A stretch of DNA of 64,000 nt, taken from NCBI GenBank assembly GCA_027924645.1, contig BSBN01001482.1, positions 10,930,001 to 10,994,000 of the forward strand. The letters run 5' to 3'. The DNA comes from Cunninghamia lanceolata. Its lineage: Eukaryota > Streptophyta > Pinopsida > Cupressales > Cupressaceae. The position numbers and the translations under genes are program-made. Position 1 is the first letter of the stretch. Each line of letters begins with the position of its first letter. Under the pieces are notes generated by a model. The model did no database searches and had not been told where the DNA came from. It was given only the letters and a program-made list of their open reading frames with translations. This document shows positions 34,312 to 46,888 of this stretch, in pieces.

Positions 34312-34979
34312 TTAGAGGAATAGGTGAGGAATAGTAGATGGTACCCTTGCATTGGTTGATTGGCATGATCAGAATCTCCTTTAGGAAATAATGCATTTGA
34401 AATTATTCAAGTAGTGATAATGTATGGAAATATGTTATGAGTTTTACTTCTCATTATTTTCCCTCTTCTTCTCCTCTTGATTTTCCTCCTCCTCCTCCTT
34501 CTTCTTGCTGGTACTATTATCGAATGTCTTCGGGTTGTTATTGGTCTTTTTATTTTCTCAAAATTTTCTTTTGAAAAGCTTTGGATACCTTGTAGAATTA
34601 TAATTTCCTATTTTATTTAATATGAAGTTATAATTTTTTTCAATAGACCAACAAAATCAAATCATAGCCACATTAGATGATAAATTATTACATGTGAAAC
34701 TTTATTTCTATAATAACTCAATATATTTGTTGACTCATCATACACATAAACACCACATCCATCCATATCCATGGATGACACAACTTACAAGATTCTAACT
34801 TGTATCACATGTGTTCTATGCCAATACTATTTGATTCCACTACTTCCTATACCTAAATTTTTCGAGAGGAAAAGTGTAACTGAACTGTATATCTTGTCCC
34901 TCCTCTAAAGCTTTCTATAATTGGCTGTTGTGATTCAATTAATTATATATTTACTTGTGCAATTAAATTGTTCAAAGAC
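34312..34979. other. Unassigned sequence
   Basis: AT-rich, with a CT-rich stretch (TCTTCTCCTC, CTCCTCCTCC) near 34455-34510. No gene seen. Confidence 0.3.
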
Positions 34980-35660
34980 TATTTCAATGTACACGCTCAC
35001 GATTTAACCTCGTTCGTTCGTAGGAGGCGGCAAAAATTATGCAATGAATTTATACGATAACCAAGGAAGATATGGAGAAGTAGTTGTAGAGAAAGACAAA
35101 GACTAGAATGGCCAAATCACAGCGATACTTTTTACCTTGCCCTAACCGAAAGAGACTTACAACCCAATGCTCACGTGCCTCTCAACTCTACCCAAAAACC
35201 AGGCAAATGATGGGAAAAACAAGATAATGATGCGCTGCCTCAAATCTCGAGATAAAGGAATAGAAGCAAACCGGACCCAACGTTTACAGACGGGTGAATG
35301 ACCGGTCGCCGGAAAATTAGTGGACGACAATGGAGATGGGAAACTGCCGGCACGTGTCCTGGGACGGTGAGATGCAGGTCACTATTCCCCGTGTAATTAA
35401 ACTTCACTCTACTACGCTGGACTCGTTCATTAGTTCCTTCCTTCTTCCTCTGCACAGACCGCAATGCACATTGTATCGGCCTCGGACTTTTAGAGAGACA
35501 AATGTGGTACCCAGTCTCGAAGAAAATGCGGTTGCTGCTGAGTCAGAAACCAATATTGAATGGCTTCTTCCAACGGACCTGCTTTAAGTCGGTGGCTTCG
35601 TAGGTATTTGTAGACTACATCCCACATACTTCGCTGGGTGTGTGTACTCTTGGATTGAGT
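34980..35660 (+). promoter_or_regulatory. CpG-retaining island with G-boxes, possible promoter and 5' region
   Basis: This stretch keeps many CG dinucleotides (CTCGTTCGTTCG, GACCGGTCGCCGG, GCCGGCACGTG), unlike the transposon DNA on both sides. Two CACGTG G-boxes lie at 35172-35177 and 35351-35356; the second reads GCACGTGTCC, an ABRE-like core. A short open frame (35330-35587, 85 codons) is included and could be a first exon or uORF. CG retention suggests low methylation, as expected at an expressed gene. The transcription start is not identifiable. Confidence 0.45.
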
Positions 35661-36152
35661 GAACAAGGTGAAGTGGATTTGATTATGGAGAATTCTGACT
35701 GGTTTGAAGACTCTGGTTTGGCTGCAATGGAGAGCTCTGGTTTCTTTAATTTTGAGTTGGGAGCTTCTTCAATCAAGTTTGAACAAGGTGAAGTCGATTT
35801 GATTATGGAGAATTCTGACTGGTTTGACGACACTGGTTTGACTGCAATGGAGATCTCTTGTTTCTTTAATTTTGAGTTGGGAGCTTCTTCAATCGAGTTT
35901 GAACAAGGTGAAGTGGATTTGATTATGGAGAATTTTAACTGTTTTGAAGACTTTGGTTTGGCTCCAATGGAGAGCTCTTGTTTCTTTAATTTTGAGTTGG
36001 GAGCTTCTTCAACCGAGTTTGAACAAGGTGATGCGGATTTGAGTATAGACAATTCTGAGTTGGGATCTTCTTCAACCGAGTTTGAACAAGGTGATCTGGA
36101 TTTGGATTTGAGTATAGACAATTCTGACTGGTTCGAAGACTGGTATAGCTGA
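35604..36152 (+). CDS. Tandem-repeat acidic/aromatic protein, unknown
   Basis: The frame is open from 35604 to TGA-bounded end at 36152. The first ATG is at 35685 (155 codons, MENSDWFEDSGLAAMESSG). It consists of 40-residue units encoded by 120-bp repeats at 35661-35780, 35781-35900 and 35901-36020, a shortened unit 36021-36083 and a terminal unit from 36084. Each carries EQGEVDLIMENSDWFED or a variant and FFNFELGASS. The product is very acidic with regular Trp/Phe, and has no Lys/Arg-rich part, signal peptide or membrane segment. Such composition resembles acidic transactivation or peptide-docking regions; this is analogy only. Because 120 is a multiple of three, the antisense strand is also open. 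An upstream exon is possible, as the frame is open before the first ATG. Confidence 0.5.
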   Translation, partial: VFVDYIPHTSLGVCTLGLSEQGEVDLIMENSDWFEDSGLAAMESSGFFNFELGASSIKFEQGEVDLIMENSDWFDDTGLTAMEISCFFNFELGASSIEFEQGEVDLIMENFNCFEDFGLAPMESSCFFNFELGASSTEFEQGDADLSIDNSELGSSSTEFEQGDLDLDLSIDNSDWFEDWYS

Positions 36153-36369
36153 AATGGAGAGCTCTTGTTAAAATTGTTTCTTTAACGAGATGATGGATTT
36201 TGAGGTCGTGAACATGGACCAAGGCCTGCTGGGCATACAAATAGAGTGGGTTCGCTACAATTCGGATATATAAACATATGGCGCTTCAGAAAATCTGTTA
36301 AATGGATGAGTTTTGGTTTCCCTTCATATATGCACTCTAGCAACTAATATTATAATCAGACATTTAAAC
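36153..36369. other. Sequence 3' of the repeat gene
   Basis: The first 90 bases still resemble a decayed repeat unit (ATGGAGAGCTCTTG, TTTCTTTAA, GATTTTGAGG). The rest is unassigned and may be 3' UTR. Confidence 0.35.
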
Positions 36370-39096
36370 GGTATAGATATTAGGATTCAGGTTGGTGATT
36401 CTAAACTATGACTATGTTGGAAATATGCAGTCATATAGACAATTTCCTCATAACTCTATGATATTGTTTTCTCTATTTTTTTTAAATAAAATTTTACAGT
36501 TTATTGTGGCCATGTTGGAAATATACAGTCATATAGACAATTTCCTCATAACCCTATAATACTGTTTTCTCTGTTTTTTTTTTTAAATAAAATTTTACAG
36601 TATAAAAGAGTATTCAGAGTGGGGATTCCAAACTGTGACTATGTTGGAAATACACAGTGATATAGACAATTTCCTCATAACCCTATGATATTTTTTTCTC
36701 TTTTTTTTTTTAAAAATAAATTTTACAGCATAAAAGAGTATTCATGGTGGTGATTATATAGACAATTTTCTGATAACCCTATGACAGATATTTATGTAAA
36801 TAGTAATTAGAAATCCATATGTAAAAGAATAGACAAGATACCATCAAAGGTAACATAAGATATACCCTGGGAAAACCCTCAATGATGGAAAAACCCAGCC
36901 TCCAAAAGCATCCATCTCTCATTTATTATTCAGCAACAAACTTTACAATACATATGCAAAGTTTCCATGAATACACCTCAAGCATCAAACTCTCTACATA
37001 CACTCCATGTGAACAAACATGTAACCACACATTCCATGCCATACTTCAAACATTCACATGTACAACCTACAAGAGATGCCCAATCTAGCCAAACCTAGCT
37101 CAAACAACCAACAAACCAACCCAAACCCAACTCAAACAACCAACAAACTAACCCCAAAAACTACCCATGTATTTGCTTTTATAAAAAATAAGCTCATATA
37201 AATACTAGATTTAGTATGGTAAAATCATCTTCCCCAAAACCATGAGCACAGTAAAATCATTGACCTTCACATTTAATTATTGGTACTAAGTTTTCAATTT
37301 TTCCCAATATTTAAATAATTACAAATAAATAATTAACTACTCTATGTGTCCCACACACATAAAATAAATAACTCAATGTTACATACAACAATTACAAGTG
37401 GCAACAAATAAATAATGTAAGGTATACACCAATTACTAAGTGTTACTCAATGTTTGTTATTAAGTAGTTCTAGTCTATTTTTACATTTCTTTATTATAAA
37501 GTTTGATATTTCAAGTCCAATTATAAAAAATATTATTGAATTCTACTTTCAATCAGTTAAAATGGTTATTTCCTGGTAAAAATGATTATTAGACCTCATT
37601 AATGAAAAGCATTAATGAAAAGTTTGATGTGGGAAGGCCAATGATGCAACAAATGAAAATGGTATGAATTTATTTTATAATTCTATATTAAAAATCTTAA
37701 TTTTTATTTACATTATTAAAACAATGATGTTGACAACTCTATAATCAATTTAATTGTAATATAGAAAAGTGCATAATTGCAATTTTTTTTAATTTATATT
37801 TTAGAATTAATTAATTTTTATATATTTATATATTTTTAAGTGGTTTCAAGTCTTATAAGATTTTTAGTTATCTATTTAGATCATGAAAATATTTTTTAGA
37901 ACAAGAATTTTGCACATTTGTCTCTTAATATTTCACAAGTTTGTAGTAACCTTTTTTTTGTCTACATCACCATTAGCTTTGAACTCCACAATCACTTTTA
38001 CTTTTATCATTAAGTAACTCTTAGTGTTTGACTAATCTGCAAGGAAGTTTATGCTTTTATATTTATTGTTACCTCAAGTTTACGGTTTTGACTCATACCT
38101 CAAATTTTAACCTTTGCATAGCAAGAGCTTCATGGTATTTTTAGCAGTAATTAATTTTATTTATATTAGATATCATCTAGGCAAACTTTTAATGTAGATA
38201 CAATTTTAACATAATGACATAAATACACCATTTCAACACCTTCTCTAAAATTCTTAGGATGACCTAGTTCAATTTCCATTGTTCTACTTCTAAAGTATCT
38301 AAATATAGGTAAAGCTAAGATCACTAAAAAGATGATCAAAATAGTGAACAACTCTCTATTGACTATCAAAGTTACATATTGATGTGGATGCATGTTGAAA
38401 AATTAATCACTAAGTATATGTGTCACCTAGCTTTCACATAAAATAATTGAAAATGTAGATTTTTATTTTTGATTATGTTGAGAATAAAGTGTATTTTCTT
38501 TTCAAAATTTGATGAACAAATCAAAAACATGAAAAACACATGTATTTAAGGCATATCAAGACATCATTGAAAAAATAAATAAACTAGTATATTTATATTT
38601 TAAAAAACATATCTAAAGTACGTTGAGGGATATCTCTTTTCCATAGTTTATTTGAAAAAGAAATTGGAAAAAATAAAAACCAGAAAAGAAATTGAAAATA
38701 AGAAAATCCCAAAAACTATGGAACCAAAAAAGAAATTGGAAAAAATAAAAAATAAAAACCAAAAAAGAAATTGGAAAAAATAAAAACTAAAAACTAAAAA
38801 AGAAATTAGAAAAAATTAAAAAAATCAAAATCAAAAAATAAATTGAAAATAAGAAAATCACAAAAACTATGGAACCAAAAAAGAAATTGGACAAGAATTT
38901 TTTCCAATGAATCTTATTTACATAAATTTATTTATTTAAATATTTTATGATTTTTGTTTACAGAATCTAAATGTTTACGGGAATCTTGAATCTTTCAGTT
39001 GTTGTGAGTGTAGAACGCCTCTTGACTTAATAAATACATTATTTTATTCAAATTATTAAAAAAATTATATGGCTAGAAAGCTAAGAAGTAGTTTGA
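36370..39096. repeat. AT-rich duplicated block, copy 1 (left part)
   Basis: Matches 44812-46870 with indels; the block resumes at 44045 after an insertion. It begins with three tandem units containing ATGTTGGAAATA-CAGT-ATATAGACAATTTCC (at about 36413, 36512, 36641). It then has a segment on the minus strand like a copia LTR (GGGTTTTTCC ... GAGGGTTTTCCCAGGGTA, about 36860-36900) and long AT-rich sequence. No coding domain was found. Confidence 0.8.
38650..38895. repeat. A-rich minisatellite
   Basis: Tandem variants of AAAAAAGAAATTGGAAAAAATA, about 25-40 bp each, together with the flanking ~200 bases, are present only in copy 1 of the duplicated block. They are absent at the corresponding point of copy 2 (near 46800). 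Confidence 0.75.
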
Positions 39097-40839
39097 TGTA
39101 GTGCCCCTCACCTTGTCGTCTGTCAGATTGATGGTTGCTTAGTAGGATTCGACTTTATGACAGTATCTTAGATCATTTGATGATGGATTCCTTGTTATTT
39201 TGTTAATTCAGTATGGAACTAATCGTTATTATAGCAGTTGGTGACGTTGGATTCTGTTATTTTATGCTTTACAATTGATAAATAAACTAGATGTTTCAGA
39301 TGTTTGATGTTAATTGCTGATGAGATAATTGATTGTTTTATATTGTTGATAAGTAACTAGGGATCTAGTTCAACGTAGTGATTTGTTCATACATGAACGT
39401 GAATAGAACAGTGTCATATTACTTGCACGTGAGTACCCTACCCCACTGCGATTTCTATTCACAAAATGACTGCATCTGGATATATATATCTTGTTATGTT
39501 TAACCATGTGTTTGTTGCAGGATGCAGGTACTAGGCACCGACTCCACCTGATTTACCAGGTCTGAGCGTGCCTTCACCAATGGAATAGTTATTTGGAGTT
39601 AATGTGAGGTCCCCTGTCATTGTTGTCTAGTCGTCAAGTTACCCTGTGGTCATTGTCTGTCGTCTGATCGTAATTGGCAAGCAAGTAACGTTACACCCTG
39701 ATGTCTTACTAGGTCAAAAGGTGTTTTGTGTGTAAGGAAGAATTGTGCATTAAATAGAACTATTTTACGAAAAATATAAGGTTGATAATTAAGCGTATTA
39801 ATTAATGTTGATAATTGTATTAATTGTGGTAAATAAATTATAGGTTGCGAGGAGTAAAACTATGGTTAATAGTTATTAGAAACTTTGTATTATTGATTTT
39901 TTTATATTATTGCTTTGAATATTTAAATAAATAAATTAGATTTTAAGAGTTAATGAAATAAAATTAATTTGAGTGGGTAGTTGCAATAGTTTGATCTAAT
40001 TAATTAATTTAACCCTCTCTATTGGATAATGGATTAACGGATCCAAAGAGGAGCGTTTATGAAAAAGGAGAAACGAAATTGGAGGGGGGGGGAGAATTGC
40101 AGGATTTGGGGCTTTTTGGTTGCGGGGAAAACATTTGAGAGATTCGGAGAACTCTATCAAGCAGGAGGTTACAATCTTCACCCAAATTTTGTTGCATTTG
40201 TCTAAGCAAGAAAAGAAGTATAACTTTTGCACAAACTGGTATGATAGGAAAGAATATTTTATTTTCTCAATCCTGGAATTTGATCATACTTGTGAGTATT
40301 TAGTAATTATTGATTAAGAACTTCTTGGTCTGTGCAAAATTTGCTTTTAGGATAATTGTAATGGATGCAAACCGGCCCCTCCCCTTATTAAATGTAGTCC
40401 CAAATGTTATAGTTTCTTATTGACGTAATCCTGTTGTAGATGGGTTGTACTCGAAGGTTGTAGCCTAAGGAGGGTGGTGACTGATACAACTATTAGTATT
40501 GCAGTGAGAAACATGTGTATCACAATAACCTTTGGTTCACTTATATCCAAGTCAGAGAACTAGTTTAGAGTAGGCTCTATGGCATGCAGATCCACTTGAA
40601 TGGTGATAAGACTGCTGTGATTATCCCTCTAGGGTTTGTTGATCACAATGAGCGTCCACTATTGTAGGTTGTGACCCGCACAAATGATACTTGCTATCAA
40701 TTATACACTCAAATCTGAAAACCCTTGCACCCTTCCTGATCACAGTGATCTGCTAAATGTTTGCTCCGTCGAAGTCCTGTACATGCATAAACTGATTCCT
40801 CACTAATTATTTCAATCAGAATCTTTAAATGGGATTATT

Positions 40840-41400
40840 ATCTATTTTAGACATATTTTGCCATCATGACACTTTGTGAATGATTTCTCTCCAAGGTTTT
40901 CTTTTTTTTGAATGGTAGTATTTATGTCTCCCAGAGTATTTTGTAGCGGTTCATTATGAAATATACCTACACTATGGAATGTAACGTATCCATTAGTTCC
41001 TTCTGAAGCCTTTGCAACAATCCATTTCTCCACATATCCGGCAATCATTGCCTTGCATTAGATAACGTTCCATTGCTGCACACCAGCCCTTAGCTGGGCG
41101 TACAAATTGGTATGGGCTCCAAAACGTAGCTCGCACCTGCATTTTAGTTCGACGTTTTTTTTTTTTAAACAACCACTCAACAAGCACATATTTAACAGGT
41201 ACCTCAATGATAAGCTAGTGCCCCGGTAGGCCAACACAATCAAGGAGGATCGACTATGTGCATGATACGACTCGCTTCTTATGTTATGCAAAAAGGAATT
41301 TGTAGCTTGTTGATTTTCTATCAGAACTGAACTCCCAGCAACATTTAAAAATAAAACTGCAGTCACACCTTCACAATTAGCAATCTGCTCAACTATGAGG
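40840..41400 (-). pseudogene. Coding-like minus-strand segment inside the giant insertion
   Basis: Adjacent minus-strand frames read like diverged exons: VTAVLFLNVAGSSVLIENQQ (about 41366-41300), ATFWSPYQFVRPAKGW (about 41140-41085) and, after a frame change, AGYVEKWIVAKASEGTNGY with VTFHSVGIFHNEPLQNTL (about 41040-40930). CG dinucleotides are more frequent here than in the rest of the insertion. I do not recognise the family. It may be a captured host gene fragment or unrelated element DNA. Confidence 0.25.
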
Positions 41401-41852
41401 AGTTTAGACCTGGCATTGGGACTACCTAGAGAAAACTACTGCCAGTCCTTGGATATTAAAAAAGGTAGAAGAAGCTGAGGCAAACCAGGTGAGCATAAGA
41501 ATAGGAGCAGTCTTTGCGTAGGGATAAATCTAGTAGTAGAGGACAAATCTGCAGTTGGAGACGCAACCCTAGACAGTACACAGACTCTGCGTAGAATCTG
41601 ATGCACTTCACTGAAAAGAGGTCACATTTTGAAGGCAGAAACAGAGTTTTCTTATTTACTTTCCGTACATTAGGATTTATCGTTTCAGAAGATTCTAGTC
41701 TGCAGAAACCCATCATTGTTAATCTAGGTTAGTTGTGCTTTCTTGTATGCATTTCATTTGATTGGCTTAGATTAACCCTAAGGAATGTTTAATTTATTTA
41801 CAATGTGTATGAATGCATGTGTATATATATAGTGTTCAATGACTTTGGTATA

Positions 41853-41985
41853 TTAATAGTAGTAATATTAATATCAATGTTATTATTAGTATCATTACTA
41901 TTATAATTATAATTATTATTATTATCATTATTGTTATTATTACAATAATAATTATTATTATTATTATTTTACTATTATTATTAAT
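41853..41985. repeat. ATT/AAT microsatellite
   Basis: Imperfect run of ATT, TTA and AAT triplets inside the 4.95-kb insertion, interrupted by CATTG and ACAATAAT. Confidence 0.85.
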
Positions 41986-44044
41986 TCAAGATAGAAAGAT
42001 GATGGCCAAATACCCAATTTTATAATAATGTTGTTGCAATTCCATTGTAGGAACGATTAAATTTTATGGTAGGATAATTTGTTGTACATAAACATTTTGT
42101 GTCATATCATCATTTTAAGACAAATGTGAATTTAATACTGTAATTAAGTTGAGTAATTCTTTAGGGTTAAACTGTTGAAATTTATTTGGTCAAACCATTT
42201 GATTTGTCTATAGTTGAGAGGAATAAAATAAAGAAAAATTTGATGATCTGGATTCTATAGTATTAATAAATTGTTGATTCAAAGGTAAATGATGTGGTTA
42301 AAGAGTTGATGTAACTCGATAATGATTTTGTTATGGAGGTTGTCAAATGAGAATTTGACATATGGGTATAAAGCTAGGTGTACCTACATTGTATTGAGAA
42401 GGAGTTTAAATATTGACCCTAGAATATTGTATTGAATTGAATGATTTAAGTTAATTTGATTAAAATAAAATCTATGTGGCTATATACTAATGGAGGATGA
42501 AATTTAATCATTTTTAATATGATTTTTGTATAATGGTTTTGTTAAGATAAAATTTGATTAATGTGTTGAGATTAGGTTATAATTTGTGTGTTCGAGGTTT
42601 GACGTAAAGTTATTCTTTGACAAATGGTTTGTTTAAATATTAAATTGTAAATGTAATTTGTATAAATTGGTCGTTGGTCATAATAAGGTCTTGTTGCCGA
42701 GGTTATTTTTCCAGAGGCCTAGAATGTTATGTCTTGATTTCATATGGTATGTTGTAAATACATGAAGCTGTGAAAAAGGTCCTTCATGGATGTTATGATT
42801 TATTTATTTGTCGAAATGTTGTGTTGAAATGGACAATGGGGAGACATTGGTATCTGTAAAGGAGAGTTTTGCTTATGATTTACTTCACTTGGAAGATATG
42901 GACAATGTATTGTGAAATTGTCCTTGGGATTAAGTTGGTTTGCAAGATGGTAAATACCTTGCAAAGTTCATGTATAATTATTGTTATAATGCTATATGTC
43001 TTGCTTGATGGTTAGGGTTTCTAGATGTAGGTAGGGGAGTGGCTCTCAATGGGGGCCGGAGCCCAAAGTGGCGTCCAGGACAACCCATGTGGGAGTTTGA
43101 TAACTCAGTGATAACCTTATAATGAATTAGGGGATTGGGTAGTTAAGCACACTAAACAAGATAAGCGGATGCCTCACTCATGGCTCAAGTACTCGTTTAG
43201 GCTTGAGATGAGATGAGAAGGTCTGGAATGGCAAGATCAACTACCTTGTCCTCATGAAAGGTATGTTGATTCTGCATGAGCATTGTATGGGGGCCGGGAG
43301 TCAGGAGAGGCTTCCAGGACAACCCAAGATGGGGGCCGGGGCCTAGGAAGGCTTACCAGGACAACCCATGACAAGCCATATGATGACACTCCTCCCTACT
43401 GCAGCCTAGCATTCCCTAGTTGTACTCTTCCCATTCGTTATGTGTTGCCTCTGGAAGTTGTGTTGTGTTGTTATGTTATTATCATGTGTTGTATTGGAGT
43501 TTGGTCATCCTTGTTCATGTTAGCCTTTTGTCTACCTAACTATTGTTATTGTTGGGACCTCATGTTAACTCCTAGCTCAGGGGGTGGACCTTAGGGTTCC
43601 ACATGGTTGGGTGGAAGAGCTTTTATCCATTGGTTTTTCCCTTGCTATTGTTCATGTGCGAGGATGATGTATCTTGTGTATCAACCGTCAGATCTTGTAC
43701 TAGTTGAGGAGATAGACATTGTATTCATGTACTTGCCTATGTATCAGTTGATTATGAGGTATGAATTCAGAAGGTGATAAGTAACAATGTAATTTGTGAG
43801 GAGAAATTGTAACTGGAACTAGGTCCTGATGATTATTTATCTGATGTTATTAATGATGTATGTTAAATCATGTTAATTGTTTTGTCAAGTAATGCAACCA
43901 TGATGTCTTAGAGGGCAAGTCATTAGTTTAATGATGCGTTTTGATATGTTAAACATTCTTTGTTATCTTAATCAAAAAAAAAAAAATTCTATTTGCATAG
44001 CATGGATGTGTTGTTCTCTAAGATGTTCATGGTGGGGCATTACA

Positions 44045-44811
44045 TTTGATGTTTTGGTGGTGGTTTTTGTTGGGATAAGGTGCCACTAACCTTGTAAATC
44101 CCAATATTATATTTATTCCATATTATTATTTATAATTTGTAATTACCCACAACAGAATGAGGTAGTTTCACTGGCAGTGGTAATTCTGGAGTCATCGGAG
44201 GTAATTATGGAGTGACATTTATAGTTGGCAATTGTACAAATCATGAGTAAATGAGGGTTGGTGCCAGCTTGGGAAAATGTATTATTTTTAGCATGTATGA
44301 CACATGTCATAATATTTGGTAAGTGCGTGTAGGAGAATCCATGACAACTGTAAATTGTCACAAAATTCTATGACACTTTGATGATATATGATGAATATTT
44401 ACTATGTGTAAGTTGCTATGTTTAGACCTAGGTGCCCATCTTGGTAAGATACTCTTTTGTGGAATCTATGACTATTATGAGGCATCATAAGATGTTGTAA
44501 GAGACCTTATTTAGCCTTTGGCACCCAACTTTGCATGGTTTACTTTGGACAAATTGTAGGAACTTGTAAGGAGGCATTTAATGCTTGCATGTTGGAGATT
44601 CTCTGGAGAGTGAAAGTTGACACCTAGATTCGTGTGAGACCACTTCTATAAGTATTTTTCCATGCATTTGTTGTAGTATAATAGTTTTATAGGTACTCAA
44701 GTGCTACAGGAATGTTGTCGAATTGAAGACTGGAGCAGAGAGTTGTGTAGTTAATGTATTGTATCACTTTTGTAGACTAATACAAACTTGTGCCTCTTTT
44801 CTGGTGGAGTT
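44045..44811. other. End of duplicated block copy 1 and unassigned spacer
   Basis: The first 25 bases or so (TTTGATGTTTTGGTGGTGGTTTT) continue copy 1. The rest, beginning near TGTTGGGATAAGG at 44068, is unassigned; it has LTR-like style (short U5-like segment with ACTAATACAAACTTG near 44777) but no partner was found. Confidence 0.4.
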
Positions 44812-46888
44812 TTTAAAATAAAATTTTATAGTATAAAAAATTATTTAGGGTGGTAATTCTAAACTGTGACTATGTTGGAAATATATATTCATATAGACAA
44901 TTTCCTTATAATCCTATGATATTGTTTTCTTAGATTTTTTAACTAAAATTTTACAGTATAAAAGAGTATTTAGGGTGGTGATTATACAATCATAGACAAT
45001 TTCCTCATAACCCTATGTCAGATATTTATGCAAATAGTAATAAAAAATCCATATGTAAAAGAAAAGAATAAACAATATACCATCAAAGGTGACATAAGAT
45101 ATACCTTGGGAAAACTCTCAATGAGGGAAAAACCTAGCCTCCAAAAGCTTCCATCTCTCATTTATTATTCAATAATTAACATTACAATACATATGCAGAG
45201 TTTCCATGAATACACTGAAGCATCAAACTCTCTAAATAAACTCCATGTGAACAAGCATGTAACCATACATCCCATGCCATGCTTCAAACCCTCACATGTG
45301 CAACCTACAAGATATGCCCAATCTAACCAAACCTAGCTCAAACAACCAACAAACCAACCCCAAAAACTACTTGTGTATTTGCTTTTATAAAAATAAGCTC
45401 ATGCAAATACTGGATGTAGTATGGTTAAATCATCTTCCCCAAAACCATGAGCACAATAAAACCACTGACCCCCACATTTAAATTTTATTGGTGCTAAGTT
45501 TTCACTTTTTTCCAATATTTAAATAATTACAAATAAATAATTAATTACTCTATGTGTCTCACACAAATAAAATAATTAACCCAATGTTACATACAACAAT
45601 TACAAGTGGCACCAAATAAATATTTACTGTAGTTAAACACATCATATGGATGTACCACAAATAAATATTTATTTTACATAATTAAATAATACCAATGTTA
45701 TGCAAGGTGTATAATACACTTATTCAAACATACCAACTATGTGTGATTGTGTAAGCCATCAATGTTTGTTATTAAGTAGTTCTAGTCTATTTTTACATTT
45801 CTTTATTATAAAGTTTGATATTTCAAGTCCAATTATATACAATATTATTGAATTCTAATTTCAATTAGTTAAAATTGGTTATTTCCTGGTAAAAGTGATT
45901 ATTAGACCTCATTAATGAAAAATATTAATTTTATATTTACATTATTAAAACAATGATGTTGACGACTTTATAATCAATTTAATTGTAATATAGAAAAGTA
46001 CATAATTGCAATTTTATTTTATTTTTTTAGAATTAATTAATTTTTACATATTTATATATTTTGAAGTGGTTTAAAGTCTTATAAGATTTTGAGTTATGTA
46101 TTTAGATCATGAAAATATTTTTTAGAACAAAAATTTTGGACATTTGTCTCTTAATATTTCACAAGTTTGTAGTAACTTTTTTGTCTACATCACCATTAGC
46201 TTTCAAATCCATAATCACTTTTACTTTTATCATTAACTAAGTCTTAGGGTTTGACTAATCTACAAGGAAGTTTACACTTTTATATTTATTGTTACCTCAA
46301 GTTCAAGGTTTTCACTCATACCTTGAATTTTAACCTTTGCATAGCAAGAGCTTCATTGCATTTTTTAGCTCTAATTAATTTTACTTATATTAGATATCAT
46401 CTAGGCAAATCTTTCTTGCAGATACAATTTTACAAAATGACAAAATTACACCATTTCAATGTGTTCCCTATAATTCTTAGGACGACCTAGTTAAAATTCT
46501 ATTGTTCTACTTCTAAATTATCTAAATATAGGTGAAGCTAAGATCACTAAAAAGATGATCAAAATAGTGAACAACTCTCTATTGACTATCAAAATTATAT
46601 ATTGATGTGGATGCATGTTGAAAAATCAATCACTAAGTATGTGTGTCACCTAACTTTCACATAAAATAATTGAAAATGCAAAATTTTGTTTTTGATTATG
46701 TAGAGAATAAAGTGTATTTTTTTAAAATTTGGATTAGAAAATCAAAAATATGAAAAAAATACATGTATTTAAAGCATATGAAGACATCATTAAAATAAAA
46801 TAAAAAATAAATACATTATTTGATTCAAACTATTAAAAATTTTATATGGCTAAAAAGCTAAGTAGTTTGATGTTTTGGTGGTGGTTTT
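44812..46888. repeat. AT-rich duplicated block, copy 2
   Basis: Collinear with 36370-39096, including the tandem ATGTTGGAAAT unit (one or two copies only), the copia-LTR-like GGAAAACTCTCAATGAGGGAAAAACC segment at about 45108-45135, and the terminal GCTAAGTAGTTTGATGTTTTGGTGG. It lacks the A-rich minisatellite and the 4.95-kb insertion, so it shows the earlier state of the block. Confidence 0.82.

Larger units (their letters stand above)
39097..44044. mobile_element. 4.95-kb LTR-like insertion, probably a giant solo LTR
   Basis: Starts TGTAGTGCCCC and ends GGGGCATTACA, an 11-bp terminal inverted repeat with one mismatch. It is flanked by TTTGA at 39092-39096 and 44045-44049. Copy 2 of the surrounding block holds the uninterrupted site AGTAGTTTGATGTTTTGG at 46864-46881, proving insertion. 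No terminal direct repeats, primer site, polypurine tract or pol domain were seen inside, so a solo LTR of a gypsy-type element is the simplest reading. Similar stretches with GGGGGCCGG and CCAGGACAACCC recur at 43052, 43290 and 43330. Confidence 0.7.

Noticed and set aside
35615..36121. Long minus-strand frame across the 120-bp repeats
   Set aside because: A repeat length divisible by three keeps any initially open frame open. The plus strand has the coherent SDWFED repeat and lies downstream of the G-box region, so the antisense frame is treated as a shadow.
39097..44044. DNA transposon reading of the 11-bp inverted ends
   Set aside because: TG...CA ends with a 5-bp duplication and TGTAATGCCCC-like termini fit plant LTRs better, and no transposase was seen. 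It is not fully excluded.
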